Below are positions 56,596 through 64,000 of a DNA stretch of 64,000 bases, in pieces. This stretch comes from Devosia sp. 66-22 (lineage in GTDB: Bacteria; Pseudomonadota; Alphaproteobacteria; Rhizobiales; Devosiaceae): contig MKUZ01000008.1 of assembly GCA_001899065.1 (NCBI GenBank), positions 119,110 to 183,109 of the forward strand, written 5' to 3'. The translations under genes were made by a program, and so were the position numbers. Every line of letters starts with the position of its first letter. The first letter of the stretch is position 1. Under the pieces are notes generated by a model. It searched no databases and was not told the origin of the DNA. It worked only from the letters and a program-made list of their open reading frames with translations.

Positions 56596-56719
56596 GAGCC
56601 CCTCCCTCCCGTCCGAATGGACGTCTTGCGCTCCCATCAGGGGCTCGAAAACGCCGCACCGCCACCCCATATGCATGTAGCAGTGGAAGACCGGCGGCAA
56701 ACCGGGCTCAAACGCCCGG
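56596..56719 (+). promoter_or_regulatory. Structured region upstream of gyrA
   Basis: GAGCCCCT (56596-56603) pairs with AGGGGCTC (56639-56646), and a nested GTCC-gaat-GGAC hairpin (56611-56622) sits between them. A further CCGGGC-N6-GCCCGG hairpin is at 56702-56719. They lie between hxlR and the gyrA start and may be leader RNA or terminator elements. No known riboswitch is recognised. Confidence 0.35.
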
Positions 56720-56787
56720 AAATGTTGGTTCTTCCGGCGGGAATCGAATAGACCCGCAACCAGCCGAAACAGCCAGAAAACAAATCG

Positions 56788-59538
56788 TTGGCCGACACAC
56801 CTGAAGACGGCGCCGCGGGCGCTCCCCCGCCCTCCGACATCGCCCCGATTTCCATCACCGACGAGATGCGCAAGAGCTATCTCGATTACGCCATGAGCGT
56901 GATCGTCAGCCGCGCGCTGCCCGATGTGCGCGACGGCATGAAGCCGGTGCACCGGCGCATCCTGTATTCGATGCACGAGCAGAACTTCGTCTACAACCGG
57001 CCCTACCACAAATCGGCGACCGTGGTGGGCGACGTCATCGGCAAGTATCACCCGCACGGCAACGACGCGGTGTACTTCTCGCTCGTGCGCATGGCGCAGG
57101 AGTTTTCGCTCCGCGTCACGCTGGTCGACGGGCAGGGCAATTTCGGCTCCATCGACGGCGATATGCCGGCGGCTATGCGCTACACCGAAGTGCGCATGGA
57201 AAAGATCACCAACTCGCTGCTCGACGACCTCGAGAACGACACGGTGGACATGAAGGAGAACTACGACGGCTCGCGCGAAGAGCCGACGGTGCTCCCGGCG
57301 AAGTTCCCCAATCTGCTGGTCAATGGCGGCGGCGGCATCGCCGTAGGCATGGCGACCAACATTCCCAGCCACAATCTGGGCGAGACCATCGATGCGGCGC
57401 TGCTGGTGCTCGACAACCGCACGGCGACGGTCGGCGAGATCATGCAGGTGCTGCCGGGCCCCGATTTCCCCACGGCCGGCGTCATCCTGGGCCGGGCTGG
57501 CATTCGTTCGGCCTACGAGACGGGCAGGGGTTCGATTCTCATCCGCGGCAAGTCCAACATCGAGGAGATGCGCGGCGGTCGCGAGGCGATCATCATCACC
57601 GAAATTCCCTACCAGGTGAACAAATCGGCGATGATCGAGAAGATGGCGGAGCTGGTGCGTGAGAAGCGCATCGAGGGCATCTCCGACATCCGCGACGAGT
57701 CCGACCGCCACGGCATCCGCGTCGTCATCGAGCTCAAGCGCGACGCCGTCCCGGACGTTGTCCTCAACCAGCTCTACCGCTTCACGCCGCTGCAATCGTC
57801 CTTCGGCTGCAACTTCGTGGCGCTCATCGGTGGCAAGCCCGAACTGATGGGCATCCGCGACATCCTCGTCGCCTTCGTCGAGTTCCGCGAGCAGGTCGTC
57901 ACCCGGCGCACCAAGTTCCTGCTCGGCAAGGCCCGCGACCGCGCCCACGTGCTGGTCGGCCTCGCTGTCGCCGTGGCCAATATCGACGAGGTTATCGCGC
58001 TTATCCGCCGGGCGCCCGATCCGGGCACGGCGCGCGAACAGTTGATGGAGCGCGACTGGCCGGCGCGTGACGTCGAGCCGCTCATGCGCCTCGTCGACGA
58101 CCCGCGCCACAAGATCAACGATGACGGCACCTTCAAGCTCAGCGACGAGCAGGCGCGTGCCATCCTCGCCCTGACGCTGAGCCGCCTCACGGCGCTCGGC
58201 CGCGACGAGATCGGCGACGAGCTCGACGGCCTGGGCAAGGACATCGCCGACTATCTCGACATCCTGCGTTCGCGCGAGCGCGTGCTGCAGATCGTCCGCG
58301 ACGAGCTGACCGCGATCAAGGACGAGTTCTCGACGCCGCGCCTCACCACCATCGACGAGGCCGCCGGCGACTTCGAGGACGAAGACCTCATTGCCCGCGA
58401 GGACATGGTCGTCACCGTTACGCACGGTGGCTACATCAAGCGCGTACCGCTCACCGCCTATCGGGCGCAGAAGCGCGGCGGCAAGGGCCGCTCCGGCATG
58501 GCAACGCGCGATGAGGATTTCGTCACCCGGCTGTTCGTCGCCAACACCCACACCCCCGTTCTGTTCTTCTCCTCGCTCGGCCAGGTCTACAAGCTCAAGG
58601 TCTGGCGCCTGCCGATCGCCGAGCCGCAGGGCAGGGGCCGGGCGCTCATCAACATGCTGCCGCTCGACGAGAACGAGCGCATCACCTCGATCATGCCGTT
58701 GCCCGAAGAAGAGGCGGGTTGGGACAAGCTCGACATCATGTTCGCCACCCGCTCGGGCGGCGTGCGCCGCAACTCGCTGGCCGACTTCGTCGAGATCAAC
58801 AAGAACGGCAAGATCGCCATGAAGCTCGACGAGGGCGACACGATCGTAGGCGTCGAGACCTGCTCGGCCAATGACGACGTGCTGCTTACCACCTCGCTCG
58901 GCCAGGCGATCCGCTTCCAGGTCGATGAAGTCCGCGTCTTCAAGGGCCGCGACTCCACCGGCGTGCGCGGCATCTCGCTGGCCGATGGCGACAAGGTCAT
59001 TGCGATGGCGGTCATCAACCACTTCGACGCGACCTCCGAAGAGCGCGCCGCCTATCTCAAGATGAGCCGGGCCGTGCGGGGCGAGACCGAGAGCGAGGAA
59101 ACGGCGCCGGACGACCTCGAAGAAACGGTTGCCGGCGAGCTCAGTCAGGAGCGCTACGCGGCGATGAGCGCGGTCGAGCAGTTCATTCTCACCGTGTCCG
59201 AGAACGGCTACGGCAAGCGCACCTCGAGCCACGAGTACCGCACCACTGGGCGCGGCGGTAAAGGCATCGTCGCGATGGCCGTCAACGACCGCAACGGGCC
59301 GCTCGTCGGCTCCTTCCCGGTCGAGGCCGAAGATCAGCTGATGCTGGTCACCGATGCCGGCCAGGTGATCCGCGTGCCGGTCGATGCGGGGCCGGAGAAC
59401 CGCATCCGCATCGTCGGGCGCTCGTCGCAGGGCGTCACTGTGTTCCGCACGTCGGGCGACGAGAAGGTCGTTTCCGTCGAGCGCATCAGCGAGCCCGAGG
59501 GCGAAGCGGAAACCGAAGGCGAGGAAGGCGGCGAGTAG
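56788..59538 (+). CDS. gyrA: DNA gyrase subunit A
   Basis: 916 residues. The start is TTG at 56788 without a visible ribosome binding site; length and N-terminus fit the family. The winged-helix/tower part contains the active-site Tyr132 (AAMRYTE). The loop [10 protein letters not shown] places Asp93 and Phe97 where E. coli has Ser83 and Asp87. The C-terminal beta-pinwheel has a GyrA box QKRGGKG (about 560) and further blades ([12 protein letters not shown]), ending in an acidic Glu/Gly-rich tail. With GyrB it introduces negative supercoils. gyrB is not in the window. Confidence 0.96.
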   Translation: MADTPEDGAAGAPPPSDIAPISITDEMRKSYLDYAMSVIVSRALPDVRDGMKPVHRRILYSMHEQNFVYNRPYHKSATVVGDVIGKYHPHGNDAVYFSLVRMAQEFSLRVTLVDGQGNFGSIDGDMPAAMRYTEVRMEKITNSLLDDLENDTVDMKENYDGSREEPTVLPAKFPNLLVNGGGGIAVGMATNIPSHNLGETIDAALLVLDNRTATVGEIMQVLPGPDFPTAGVILGRAGIRSAYETGRGSILIRGKSNIEEMRGGREAIIITEIPYQVNKSAMIEKMAELVREKRIEGISDIRDESDRHGIRVVIELKRDAVPDVVLNQLYRFTPLQSSFGCNFVALIGGKPELMGIRDILVAFVEFREQVVTRRTKFLLGKARDRAHVLVGLAVAVANIDEVIALIRRAPDPGTAREQLMERDWPARDVEPLMRLVDDPRHKINDDGTFKLSDEQARAILALTLSRLTALGRDEIGDELDGLGKDIADYLDILRSRERVLQIVRDELTAIKDEFSTPRLTTIDEAAGDFEDEDLIAREDMVVTVTHGGYIKRVPLTAYRAQKRGGKGRSGMATRDEDFVTRLFVANTHTPVLFFSSLGQVYKLKVWRLPIAEPQGRGRALINMLPLDENERITSIMPLPEEEAGWDKLDIMFATRSGGVRRNSLADFVEINKNGKIAMKLDEGDTIVGVETCSANDDVLLTTSLGQAIRFQVDEVRVFKGRDSTGVRGISLADGDKVIAMAVINHFDATSEERAAYLKMSRAVRGETESEETAPDDLEETVAGELSQERYAAMSAVEQFILTVSENGYGKRTSSHEYRTTGRGGKGIVAMAVNDRNGPLVGSFPVEAEDQLMLVTDAGQVIRVPVDAGPENRIRIVGRSSQGVTVFRTSGDEKVVSVERISEPEGEAETEGEEGGE

Positions 59539-60053
59539 TGCACGCCATCGCGGGCGAGGGAGTGACGCTGGAGCCGCAGCTCGCCTCACACGCGGCCGAG
59601 CTCTACGCCGTCATCTCCGACCCCGCGCTCTACACGTTCATCGACGACAAGGCGCCGGCGAGCGAGACGGCCCTGCGCGAGCGGCTGGCGCGCCTCGAGT
59701 CCCGGCGGTCGCCCGATGGCACCGAGCACTGGCTCAACTGGATCGTCCGCAACGGCGCCGGCGAGGTGGTGGGCTACGTCCAGGCGACCGTCACGTCCGA
59801 CCACGCCGCCGAGATCGCCTATGTTCTCGGCCGCGCCCATTGGCGCAAAGGCTACGCTTTCGCCGCCTGCGCCGCGATGATCGGCGAGCTGCGCCGGAGC
59901 TACGGCGTGACGCGCCTCACCGCCACGCTCGACCCCGACAACACGGCCTCCCTTGCGCTTCTGCGAAAACTCGGGCTTGGCTTGGCATGGGAGGACAAAC
60001 CGGCGCAGGAAGTCGGCTACGTCCTTGAGCTGAGCCCAGCGAGCGTCACATGA
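59538..60053 (+). CDS. GNAT family N-acetyltransferase
   Basis: 171 residues. The start is GTG, overlapping the last base of the gyrA stop. The GNAT core includes GEVVGYVQATVTSDHAAEIA (strand 2-4 region), VLGRAHWRKGYAFAACAAMI (acetyl-CoA pyrophosphate loop) and LDPDNTASLALLRKLGLG. It resembles RimJ/RimL-like acetyltransferases. Substrate unknown. Overlaps the LysE gene by 4 bp. Confidence 0.85.
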   Translation: MHAIAGEGVTLEPQLASHAAELYAVISDPALYTFIDDKAPASETALRERLARLESRRSPDGTEHWLNWIVRNGAGEVVGYVQATVTSDHAAEIAYVLGRAHWRKGYAFAACAAMIGELRRSYGVTRLTATLDPDNTASLALLRKLGLGLAWEDKPAQEVGYVLELSPASVT

Positions 60054-60667
60054 TCGATCCCGCCATCCTGCTTCCCTACATTCTCGCCTGCGTGCTGTTC
60101 TCGGTCGTGCCGGGGCCCTCGGTATCGGTCGTCGTCGCCAATTCGCTGGCTGGCGGCACGCGCGCCGGGCTGCTGACGATCCTGGGCACCGAGATCGCCA
60201 TGCTGGTGATGGTCACCATCGTCGCCCTGGGGCTCGACGTGGTGATGAACGTCGTCGCCGAGGCCTTCGTCATCATCAAATTCGTGGGCGCCGCCTATCT
60301 CATCTGGATCGGCTGGAAGATGTTTTCCGCCTCCGGTCAGTTGGACTTCAAGGCGGCCGACAAGCTTCCCGTCTGGCGCTATCTCCGTCAGGGCGCGGTG
60401 GTGAACCTGTCCAACCCCAAGACGCTGCTGTTCCTGGGTGCCTTCCTGCCGCAGTTCGTCGACACGTCGCGCCCGGCCTTCGGCCAGATCATGATCCTGG
60501 GCCTGATCGTCATGGCCGTCGCCACGGCATCGGACTGCGTCTACGCCGTCCTTGCCGGACAGGCCCGGCAGGTGCTGACGGCGGCGCGCGTCAAGCTGAT
60601 GAGCCGCGTGTCCGGCGCCATCCTGATGGCCGGCGGCGTCTGGCTGGCGTTCCAGAAGCGAGCCTAG
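60050..60667 (+). CDS. LysE/RhtB family amino acid exporter
   Basis: 205 residues with about six transmembrane helices. The family motif VPGPSVSVVVANSLAGGTRAG lies at 20-40, and LSNPKTLLFLGAFLPQF is the conserved central segment. It exports amino acids or related small molecules. Translational overlap with the acetyltransferase suggests a paired detoxification or export role. Its stop overlaps that of a convergent small gene. Confidence 0.9.
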   Translation: MIDPAILLPYILACVLFSVVPGPSVSVVVANSLAGGTRAGLLTILGTEIAMLVMVTIVALGLDVVMNVVAEAFVIIKFVGAAYLIWIGWKMFSASGQLDFKAADKLPVWRYLRQGAVVNLSNPKTLLFLGAFLPQFVDTSRPAFGQIMILGLIVMAVATASDCVYAVLAGQARQVLTAARVKLMSRVSGAILMAGGVWLAFQKRA

Positions 60668-60882
60668 TCGGCCGAGGGCTTCGCGAAGGTGACGGGCGGT
60701 GGCACCTTGGTCATCGCCTTGGCCAGCAGCGGCAGGCCGTAGAGCGCTCCCAGATAGACACCCGCTCCGAGGGCCAGCGCGCCGAAGAAGGCCAGCACCG
60801 TCGTCCGCCACGGCGGAGCGGCCGGCTGAGCGGCGAGGGCACCGCTGTCGCGCAGACTCTGCACCATCTTCCGCGCCGACAT
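60664..60882 (-). CDS. Small membrane protein of unknown function
   Basis: 72 residues: MSARKMVQSLRDSGALAAQP, one hydrophobic helix (about 28-55, LAFFGALALGAGVYLGALYG), then a Pro-rich tail. No family is recognised. The ribosome binding site is weak. It is transcribed against the LysE gene, with overlapping stops. Codon usage is like that of its neighbours. It may be real but stands alone. Confidence 0.55.
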   Translation of the reverse strand: MSARKMVQSLRDSGALAAQPAAPPWRTTVLAFFGALALGAGVYLGALYGLPLLAKAMTKVPPPVTFAKPSAD

Positions 60883-61050
60883 TGGGCCAAATCCTCGAAT
60901 ACTGCGGAAAATACTAGGGTACGTGGCTGAATCCTTGCTTAAGGCGCGGCGCAAAAGTCGGCGGAACCATCGGGCGCGCCCGGCTTGCGCGCTGCCCGCG
61001 CCCATGACAGAACCCGCTCCAACCGCGTTGCACGCGAAGGGAGGCGTCAA

Positions 61051-61542
61051 ATGACCCGGCTCGTCGGTTTCTATCCCGGCTCGTTCGATCCGCTGACCAA
61101 CGGCCATCTCGACGTCATCGAGCGCGCCTGCAAGCTCGTCGACATCCTCGTGGTCGGCGTCGGCACCCACGCCACCAAGACGCCGCTGTTTTCCCATGCC
61201 GACCGGCTCGAACTGCTGCGCGCCACGCTCGAGCCCGTCGGCAAGCGCACCGAGACCGAGTTCAAGATCGTCGACTTCGACGGCCTCGCCATCAACGCCG
61301 CGCGCCAGCATGGCGCCAAGCTTATCATCCGCGGCCTGCGCGACACCACCGACTACAACTACGAGATGCAGATGGTGGGCATGAACGCCCAGATGGCGCC
61401 GGACCTGCAGACCGTCTTCCTGCCGTCCAGCCCACATGTCCGCCACATCTCGGCCACGCTCGTGCGCCAGATCGCGCAGCTCGGTGGCGACATCTCCGCC
61501 TTCGTTCCCGCTAACGTACTGAAAGCGCTCAAGTCAGCATGA
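61051..61542 (+). CDS. coaD: Phosphopantetheine adenylyltransferase
   Basis: 163 residues from ATG 61051 after gggagg. It adenylates 4'-phosphopantetheine to dephospho-CoA. Seen are the nucleotidyltransferase T/HIGH motif YPGSFDPLTNGHLDVIERA (8-26), IRGLRDTTDYNYEMQM and the C-terminal HISATLVRQIAQLGGDIS. It heads an operon with two cyclophilins; the first of them overlaps it by ATGA. Confidence 0.96.
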   Translation: MTRLVGFYPGSFDPLTNGHLDVIERACKLVDILVVGVGTHATKTPLFSHADRLELLRATLEPVGKRTETEFKIVDFDGLAINAARQHGAKLIIRGLRDTTDYNYEMQMVGMNAQMAPDLQTVFLPSSPHVRHISATLVRQIAQLGGDISAFVPANVLKALKSA

Positions 61543-62126
61543 ACTCTCCCCTCAAGCGCGCCGGCGCCATCGTCGGCGTCTTCGCGGTCATCGCCGCCGC
61601 CATTTTCGGTGCCGCCATCGCCTCGCCGACCGCGTCGCTTGGCCAGGAAACCAAGCCCCATCTGATCCTCACCCTCGACAAGGGCGTCGTCGACATCGAG
61701 CTGATGCCCGACGTCGCCCCGCTCCATGTCGAGCGCATCGTGACCCTGACCGAGCGCGGCGACTATGACGGCGTGGTGTTCCATCGTGTCATCGACGGCT
61801 TCATGGCGCAGACCGGCGACGTGCAGTACGGCAAGGGCGCCGACATCAGCATGGCCGGCATGGGCGGTTCGGACCTGCCCGACGTGCAGGCCGAATTCAA
61901 CAAGACCTCGTTCACCCGTGGCGTCGTCGGCGCGGCCCGTACGCAGGACCCCAACACCTTCAACTCGCAGTTTTTCATCTGCTTCAACGACTGCACCTTC
62001 CTCGACGGCCAGTACACCGTGTTCGGCAAGGTCGTAGAGGGCATGGACGTGGTCGATGCCATCACCCGAGGCGAGCCTCCGGCCACTCCGGACAAGATCG
62101 TCTCCGCCAAAATCGAGAACAAGTAA
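61539..62126 (+). CDS. Exported peptidyl-prolyl cis-trans isomerase (cyclophilin)
   Basis: 195 residues. The signal peptide (AGAIVGVFAVIAAAIFGAAIA) directs it to the periplasm. The catalytic core shows YDGVVFHRVIDGFMAQTGD and NSQFFICFND. It assists folding of exported proteins by proline isomerisation. It is a paralogue of the next gene, with a different location. It is coupled to coaD (ATGA overlap). Confidence 0.93.
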   Translation: MNSPLKRAGAIVGVFAVIAAAIFGAAIASPTASLGQETKPHLILTLDKGVVDIELMPDVAPLHVERIVTLTERGDYDGVVFHRVIDGFMAQTGDVQYGKGADISMAGMGGSDLPDVQAEFNKTSFTRGVVGAARTQDPNTFNSQFFICFNDCTFLDGQYTVFGKVVEGMDVVDAITRGEPPATPDKIVSAKIENK

Positions 62127-62139
62127 GAAGGAGCCGGCA

Positions 62140-62643
62140 ATGGCCGACTACAAGGATCCCGAGAACACGCTTCTCATCGAGACCACCAAGGGCAATGTCG
62201 TCATCGAGATGCGGCCCGACCTGGCGCCCAACCATGTCGCCCACATCAAGAAGCTCGCCCGCGAGGGCAAGTATGACGGCGTGGTGTTCCACCGCGTCAT
62301 CGACGGCTTCATGGCGCAGACCGGCGACGTGAAGTTCGGCAATTCCAAGGGCGGCGACACCTCGCGCGCCGGCATGGGCGGTTCGGACTATCCGGACCTC
62401 AAGGCCGAGTTCAACGCGGAGCCGCATACCCGCGGCGTCGTCTCGATGGCTCGCGCCCAGAACCCCAACAGCGCCAATTCGCAGTTCTTCATCGTGTTCG
62501 ACGATGCCCGCTTCCTCGACCGCCAGTACACGGTGTGGGGCAAGGTCATCGAAGGCATGGAGAACGTCGACAAGATCAAGCGCGGCGAGCCTGTGCGCGA
62601 TCCCGACTCGATGGTTTCGGTCAAGGTTGCCGCCGACGCATGA
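62140..62643 (+). CDS. ppiB: Cytoplasmic peptidyl-prolyl cis-trans isomerase
   Basis: 167 residues from ATG 62140, with aaggag. No signal peptide. The cyclophilin core has YDGVVFHRVIDGFMAQTGD, GMGGSDYPDLKAEFNAEPH and NSQFFIVFDDARFLD. It follows its exported paralogue after 13 bp. The next gene starts in its last codon (ATGA). Confidence 0.94.
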   Translation: MADYKDPENTLLIETTKGNVVIEMRPDLAPNHVAHIKKLAREGKYDGVVFHRVIDGFMAQTGDVKFGNSKGGDTSRAGMGGSDYPDLKAEFNAEPHTRGVVSMARAQNPNSANSQFFIVFDDARFLDRQYTVWGKVIEGMENVDKIKRGEPVRDPDSMVSVKVAADA

Positions 62644-63041
62644 TCCGGCTGCCGGCCATTGCCGTGCTGGGGGCGTTGCTGCTCGCGTCCCCGGCGCTCT
62701 CGACCGAATGGATCTCATGCGCCGAGGCCGGCGGCGCCGCGAGCTTCGACTATCTCGCCGGTAACGGGACCGGCGTTCTCTCCATCGCCGCGGTGACCAT
62801 CACCGCCGGCGAGCGCGTGTGGGCCAGCGACCCCGCCAACGGTCCGGGCGATCCGGTTTCGATCGGTCAGCAGTTCGAAGACGCGACGACCATCTCGGTC
62901 GATGCCATGGGCGCCGACTTCGAGAAGGTCGCCGAGCTCCGGCTGTTCAAGGCCAGTGAAGGCGACATGCTGGTCTATGCCGGCACGCTGCGCATTCCCG
63001 GCATGGGTGCCTGGGCCGTCGCATGCGACCCCGGTTCCTGA
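62640..63041 (+). CDS. Small secreted protein, paralogue 1 of three
   Basis: 133 residues with a Sec signal peptide (MIRLPAIAVLGALLLASPALS). The mature part has two cysteines, near the N-terminus (TEWISCAEAG) and at the C-terminus (AVACDPGS). A conserved closing motif reads YAGTLRIPGMGAWAV. It overlaps ppiB (ATGA). Two more genes of the same design follow. No known family is recognised. The Cys pair probably forms a disulfide in a small beta-rich domain. Confidence 0.87.
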   Translation: MIRLPAIAVLGALLLASPALSTEWISCAEAGGAASFDYLAGNGTGVLSIAAVTITAGERVWASDPANGPGDPVSIGQQFEDATTISVDAMGADFEKVAELRLFKASEGDMLVYAGTLRIPGMGAWAVACDPGS

Positions 63042-63111
63042 GAGCGTTCACACCGCATTCAGTCCGCCCGTGACAAACGCCCGCCCGAACGGAAACGGGG
63101 GAGGGCTCCCA

Positions 63112-63501
63112 ATGCGGTCTCTGATACTTGCCGCGTCGCTGCTGCTGGCGACGCCGGCTCTCGCCACTGAGTGGGTCTATTGCGGCGATGCCGCCGACAA
63201 AGCGAGCGTCGGCCTGCTGCTGGGCGGCGTCGAATTCGTCAACATCAGCGCGGTCACGCTCCGGGCGGGCACGGCCGAGTGGGCGTCGGCCGAGGTGTAC
63301 GGACCGGGCGCGCCCATCGCGGTGGCCCAGACCTATATGGGCGACGACCAGCTCATCGTCGATCTGACCGACGACAACTATAACGATGTGCTCGCCCAGC
63401 TTCGCATCTACACCTCCGAAGAGGGCGAGGACTATGTGCAGGGCGGCGTCCTGCGAGTGCCCGGCCATGGCGCCTGGGTCGTTACCTGCGAAGGACCGTG
63501 A
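63112..63501 (+). CDS. Small secreted protein, paralogue 2 of three
   Basis: 129 residues from ATG 63112 after gggggagg. Signal peptide MRSLILAASLLLATPALA. Shared features with its neighbours are the N-terminal TEWVYCGDAAD, the central ITAVTL-like strand (NISAVTLRAGTAEWAS), an acidic QLRIYTSEEGED, and the closing GGVLRVPGHGAWVVTCEGP. The paralogues are clearly diverged, so the duplication is old. Confidence 0.87.
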   Translation: MRSLILAASLLLATPALATEWVYCGDAADKASVGLLLGGVEFVNISAVTLRAGTAEWASAEVYGPGAPIAVAQTYMGDDQLIVDLTDDNYNDVLAQLRIYTSEEGEDYVQGGVLRVPGHGAWVVTCEGP

Positions 63502-63503
63502 TC

Positions 63504-63905
63504 ATGCACAAGCCTATCCTTGCCGGCATTGCCGGCCTCGTCCTCGCCGCCGCGTCCGCGCTGCCCGCTCAGGCCAGCGTCGGGCTGTTCTGCCAGGGCA
63601 CTGACATCGACATCGAGATTCCCCTGGGCGGCGCCGCCGGTCTCAATCCGCTGTCGGCGACGGTCAGGGCGGCGGGCACGATCTGGACGACCGAGGAAGG
63701 CGTCGCCGGCGCGACGGCGATCGCCCCCGCCCAGTCCGCGTCGGTCGACAAACGGCTCTATCTCGACTTCTCGGACCCCAATCTCGAGGGCATCATCGTC
63801 GAAATCCGCCTGTTCTGGGCCGAAGAAGAGACCGACCCGGTCTATGGCGGCACGCTGAGGATCGCCGGGCATGGCGCCTGGGCGATCTCCTGCGGCATGG
63901 GCTGA
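63504..63905 (+). CDS. Small secreted protein, paralogue 3 of three
   Basis: 133 residues from ATG 63504, eight bases after aagga; the overlapping GTG at 63498 is too close to that site. The signal peptide ends ASALPAQA. Mature features are SVGLFCQGTDI, VEIRLFWAEEETDP and GGTLRIAGHGAWAISCGMG, aligning with the previous two genes. It is the most diverged of the three. It follows paralogue 2 after two bases and precedes queA. Confidence 0.86.
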   Translation: MHKPILAGIAGLVLAAASALPAQASVGLFCQGTDIDIEIPLGGAAGLNPLSATVRAAGTIWTTEEGVAGATAIAPAQSASVDKRLYLDFSDPNLEGIIVEIRLFWAEEETDPVYGGTLRIAGHGAWAISCGMG

Positions 63906-63925
63906 TCGCGGCGTTTGACCAAACG

Positions 63926-63953
63926 CATGGCGGGGCGGTCCCCCCCCGCCATG
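63926..63953 (+). promoter_or_regulatory. Hairpin covering the queA start codon
   Basis: CATGGCGGGG (63926-63935) and CCCCGCCATG (63944-63953) form a perfect 10-bp inverted repeat with an 8-base C-rich loop. The 3' arm contains the queA ATG. It may terminate or pause the upstream operon, or limit queA translation. No T-tract follows, and it is not a preQ1 riboswitch fold. Confidence 0.5.
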
Positions 63954-64000
63954 CTCGTTTCCGAATTCGACTTCGATCTCCCCGAGGACCGCATCGCGCT
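63951..64000 (+). CDS. queA: QueA N-terminus (queuosine biosynthesis), cut by the window end
   Basis: The visible 16 residues, MLVSEFDFDLPEDRIA, match the start of S-adenosylmethionine:tRNA ribosyltransferase-isomerase, which makes epoxyqueuosine in tRNA. Its position after coaD and the cyclophilins fits the conserved alphaproteobacterial order. No Shine-Dalgarno sequence is visible. Confidence 0.8.
   Translation, partial: MLVSEFDFDLPEDRIA

Noticed and set aside
56527..59589. A 1020-codon open frame on the minus strand opposite gyrA
   Set aside because: Shadow of gyrA; no motif or start signal.
63906..63950. A preQ1 riboswitch in front of queA
   Set aside because: Only a simple 10-bp hairpin is present; the pseudoknot pattern with an A-rich tail is absent.

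Overview
The window is a GC-rich chromosomal segment from an alphaproteobacterium, most likely order Hyphomicrobiales (Rhizobiales) and possibly near Devosia. This rests on gene content and order: pcm-tolC-popZ-valS, argS-SPOR-scpAB-tatABC-serS-surE-LysM/M23, yajC-secDF-Mth938-squalene/phytoene-synthase-like, the uvrA/ssb/gyrA neighbourhood, coaD-cyclophilins-queA, and LexA boxes of the alphaproteobacterial GTTC-N7-GTTC type. The genus is an inference; no rRNA gene is present. No insertion sequence, phage gene or CRISPR array was found. No gene-free stretch exceeds about 300 bases unless the doubtful 53-residue gene at 44305-44466 is discounted.

Layout. 1-3755: end of cysD, a fused cysNC (sulfate activation) and a probably Tat-exported sulfatase. 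3825-9710, mostly minus strand: a secreted M23 peptidase, a CydAB/CIO-type quinol oxidase with its small DUF2474 partner, a YdeI/OmdA-like gene under a possible LexA box, tRNA-Asn, mobA and a BenE-type transporter. 9802-20812, plus strand: tRNA-Cys, a universal stress protein, pcm, tolC, a PopZ-like protein, valS, a ZntB/CorA transporter, ilvD, a Sel1 protein and a second YdeI-type protein. 20809-26199: xthA, a serine hydrolase, erpA, dgt and argS.

26281-37052 is a cell-envelope and chromosome cluster: a large SPOR protein, scpA, scpB, an orphan ABC ATPase, tatABC, serS, surE and a NlpD/DipM-like lipoprotein. Two copies of a palindromic repeat flank that lipoprotein gene. 37129-43845 holds a DUF815 ATPase, yajC, a fused secDF, homologues of the mitochondrial complex I assembly factors NDUFAF3 and NDUFAF6 side by side, and trmFO. 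43951-49622 holds DUF1127-type small genes, uvrA, a frameshifted HigA-like antitoxin, alkB and the ssb promoter. uvrA and ssb each carry a near-identical LexA box, and higA-alkB lies between them.

49623-56564 is an accessory block: ssb, a GT1 glycosyltransferase divergent from its probable TetR regulator across a perfect 17-bp palindrome, an MMPL transporter with a small exported partner, and a QorB-like reductase divergent from an HxlR regulator. 56788-64000 returns to core genes: gyrA with an unusual quinolone-pocket sequence, a GNAT, a LysE exporter, coaD, a periplasmic and a cytoplasmic cyclophilin, three tandem copies of an unrecognised small secreted protein family, and the start of queA.

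The most promising leads for something undescribed are the three-paralogue secreted family (62640-63905), the MMPL plus small exported protein pair (52168-54980), the palindromic repeat pair (35644-35728, 37058-37127), and the LexA box in front of the YdeI-like gene (7472-7486).
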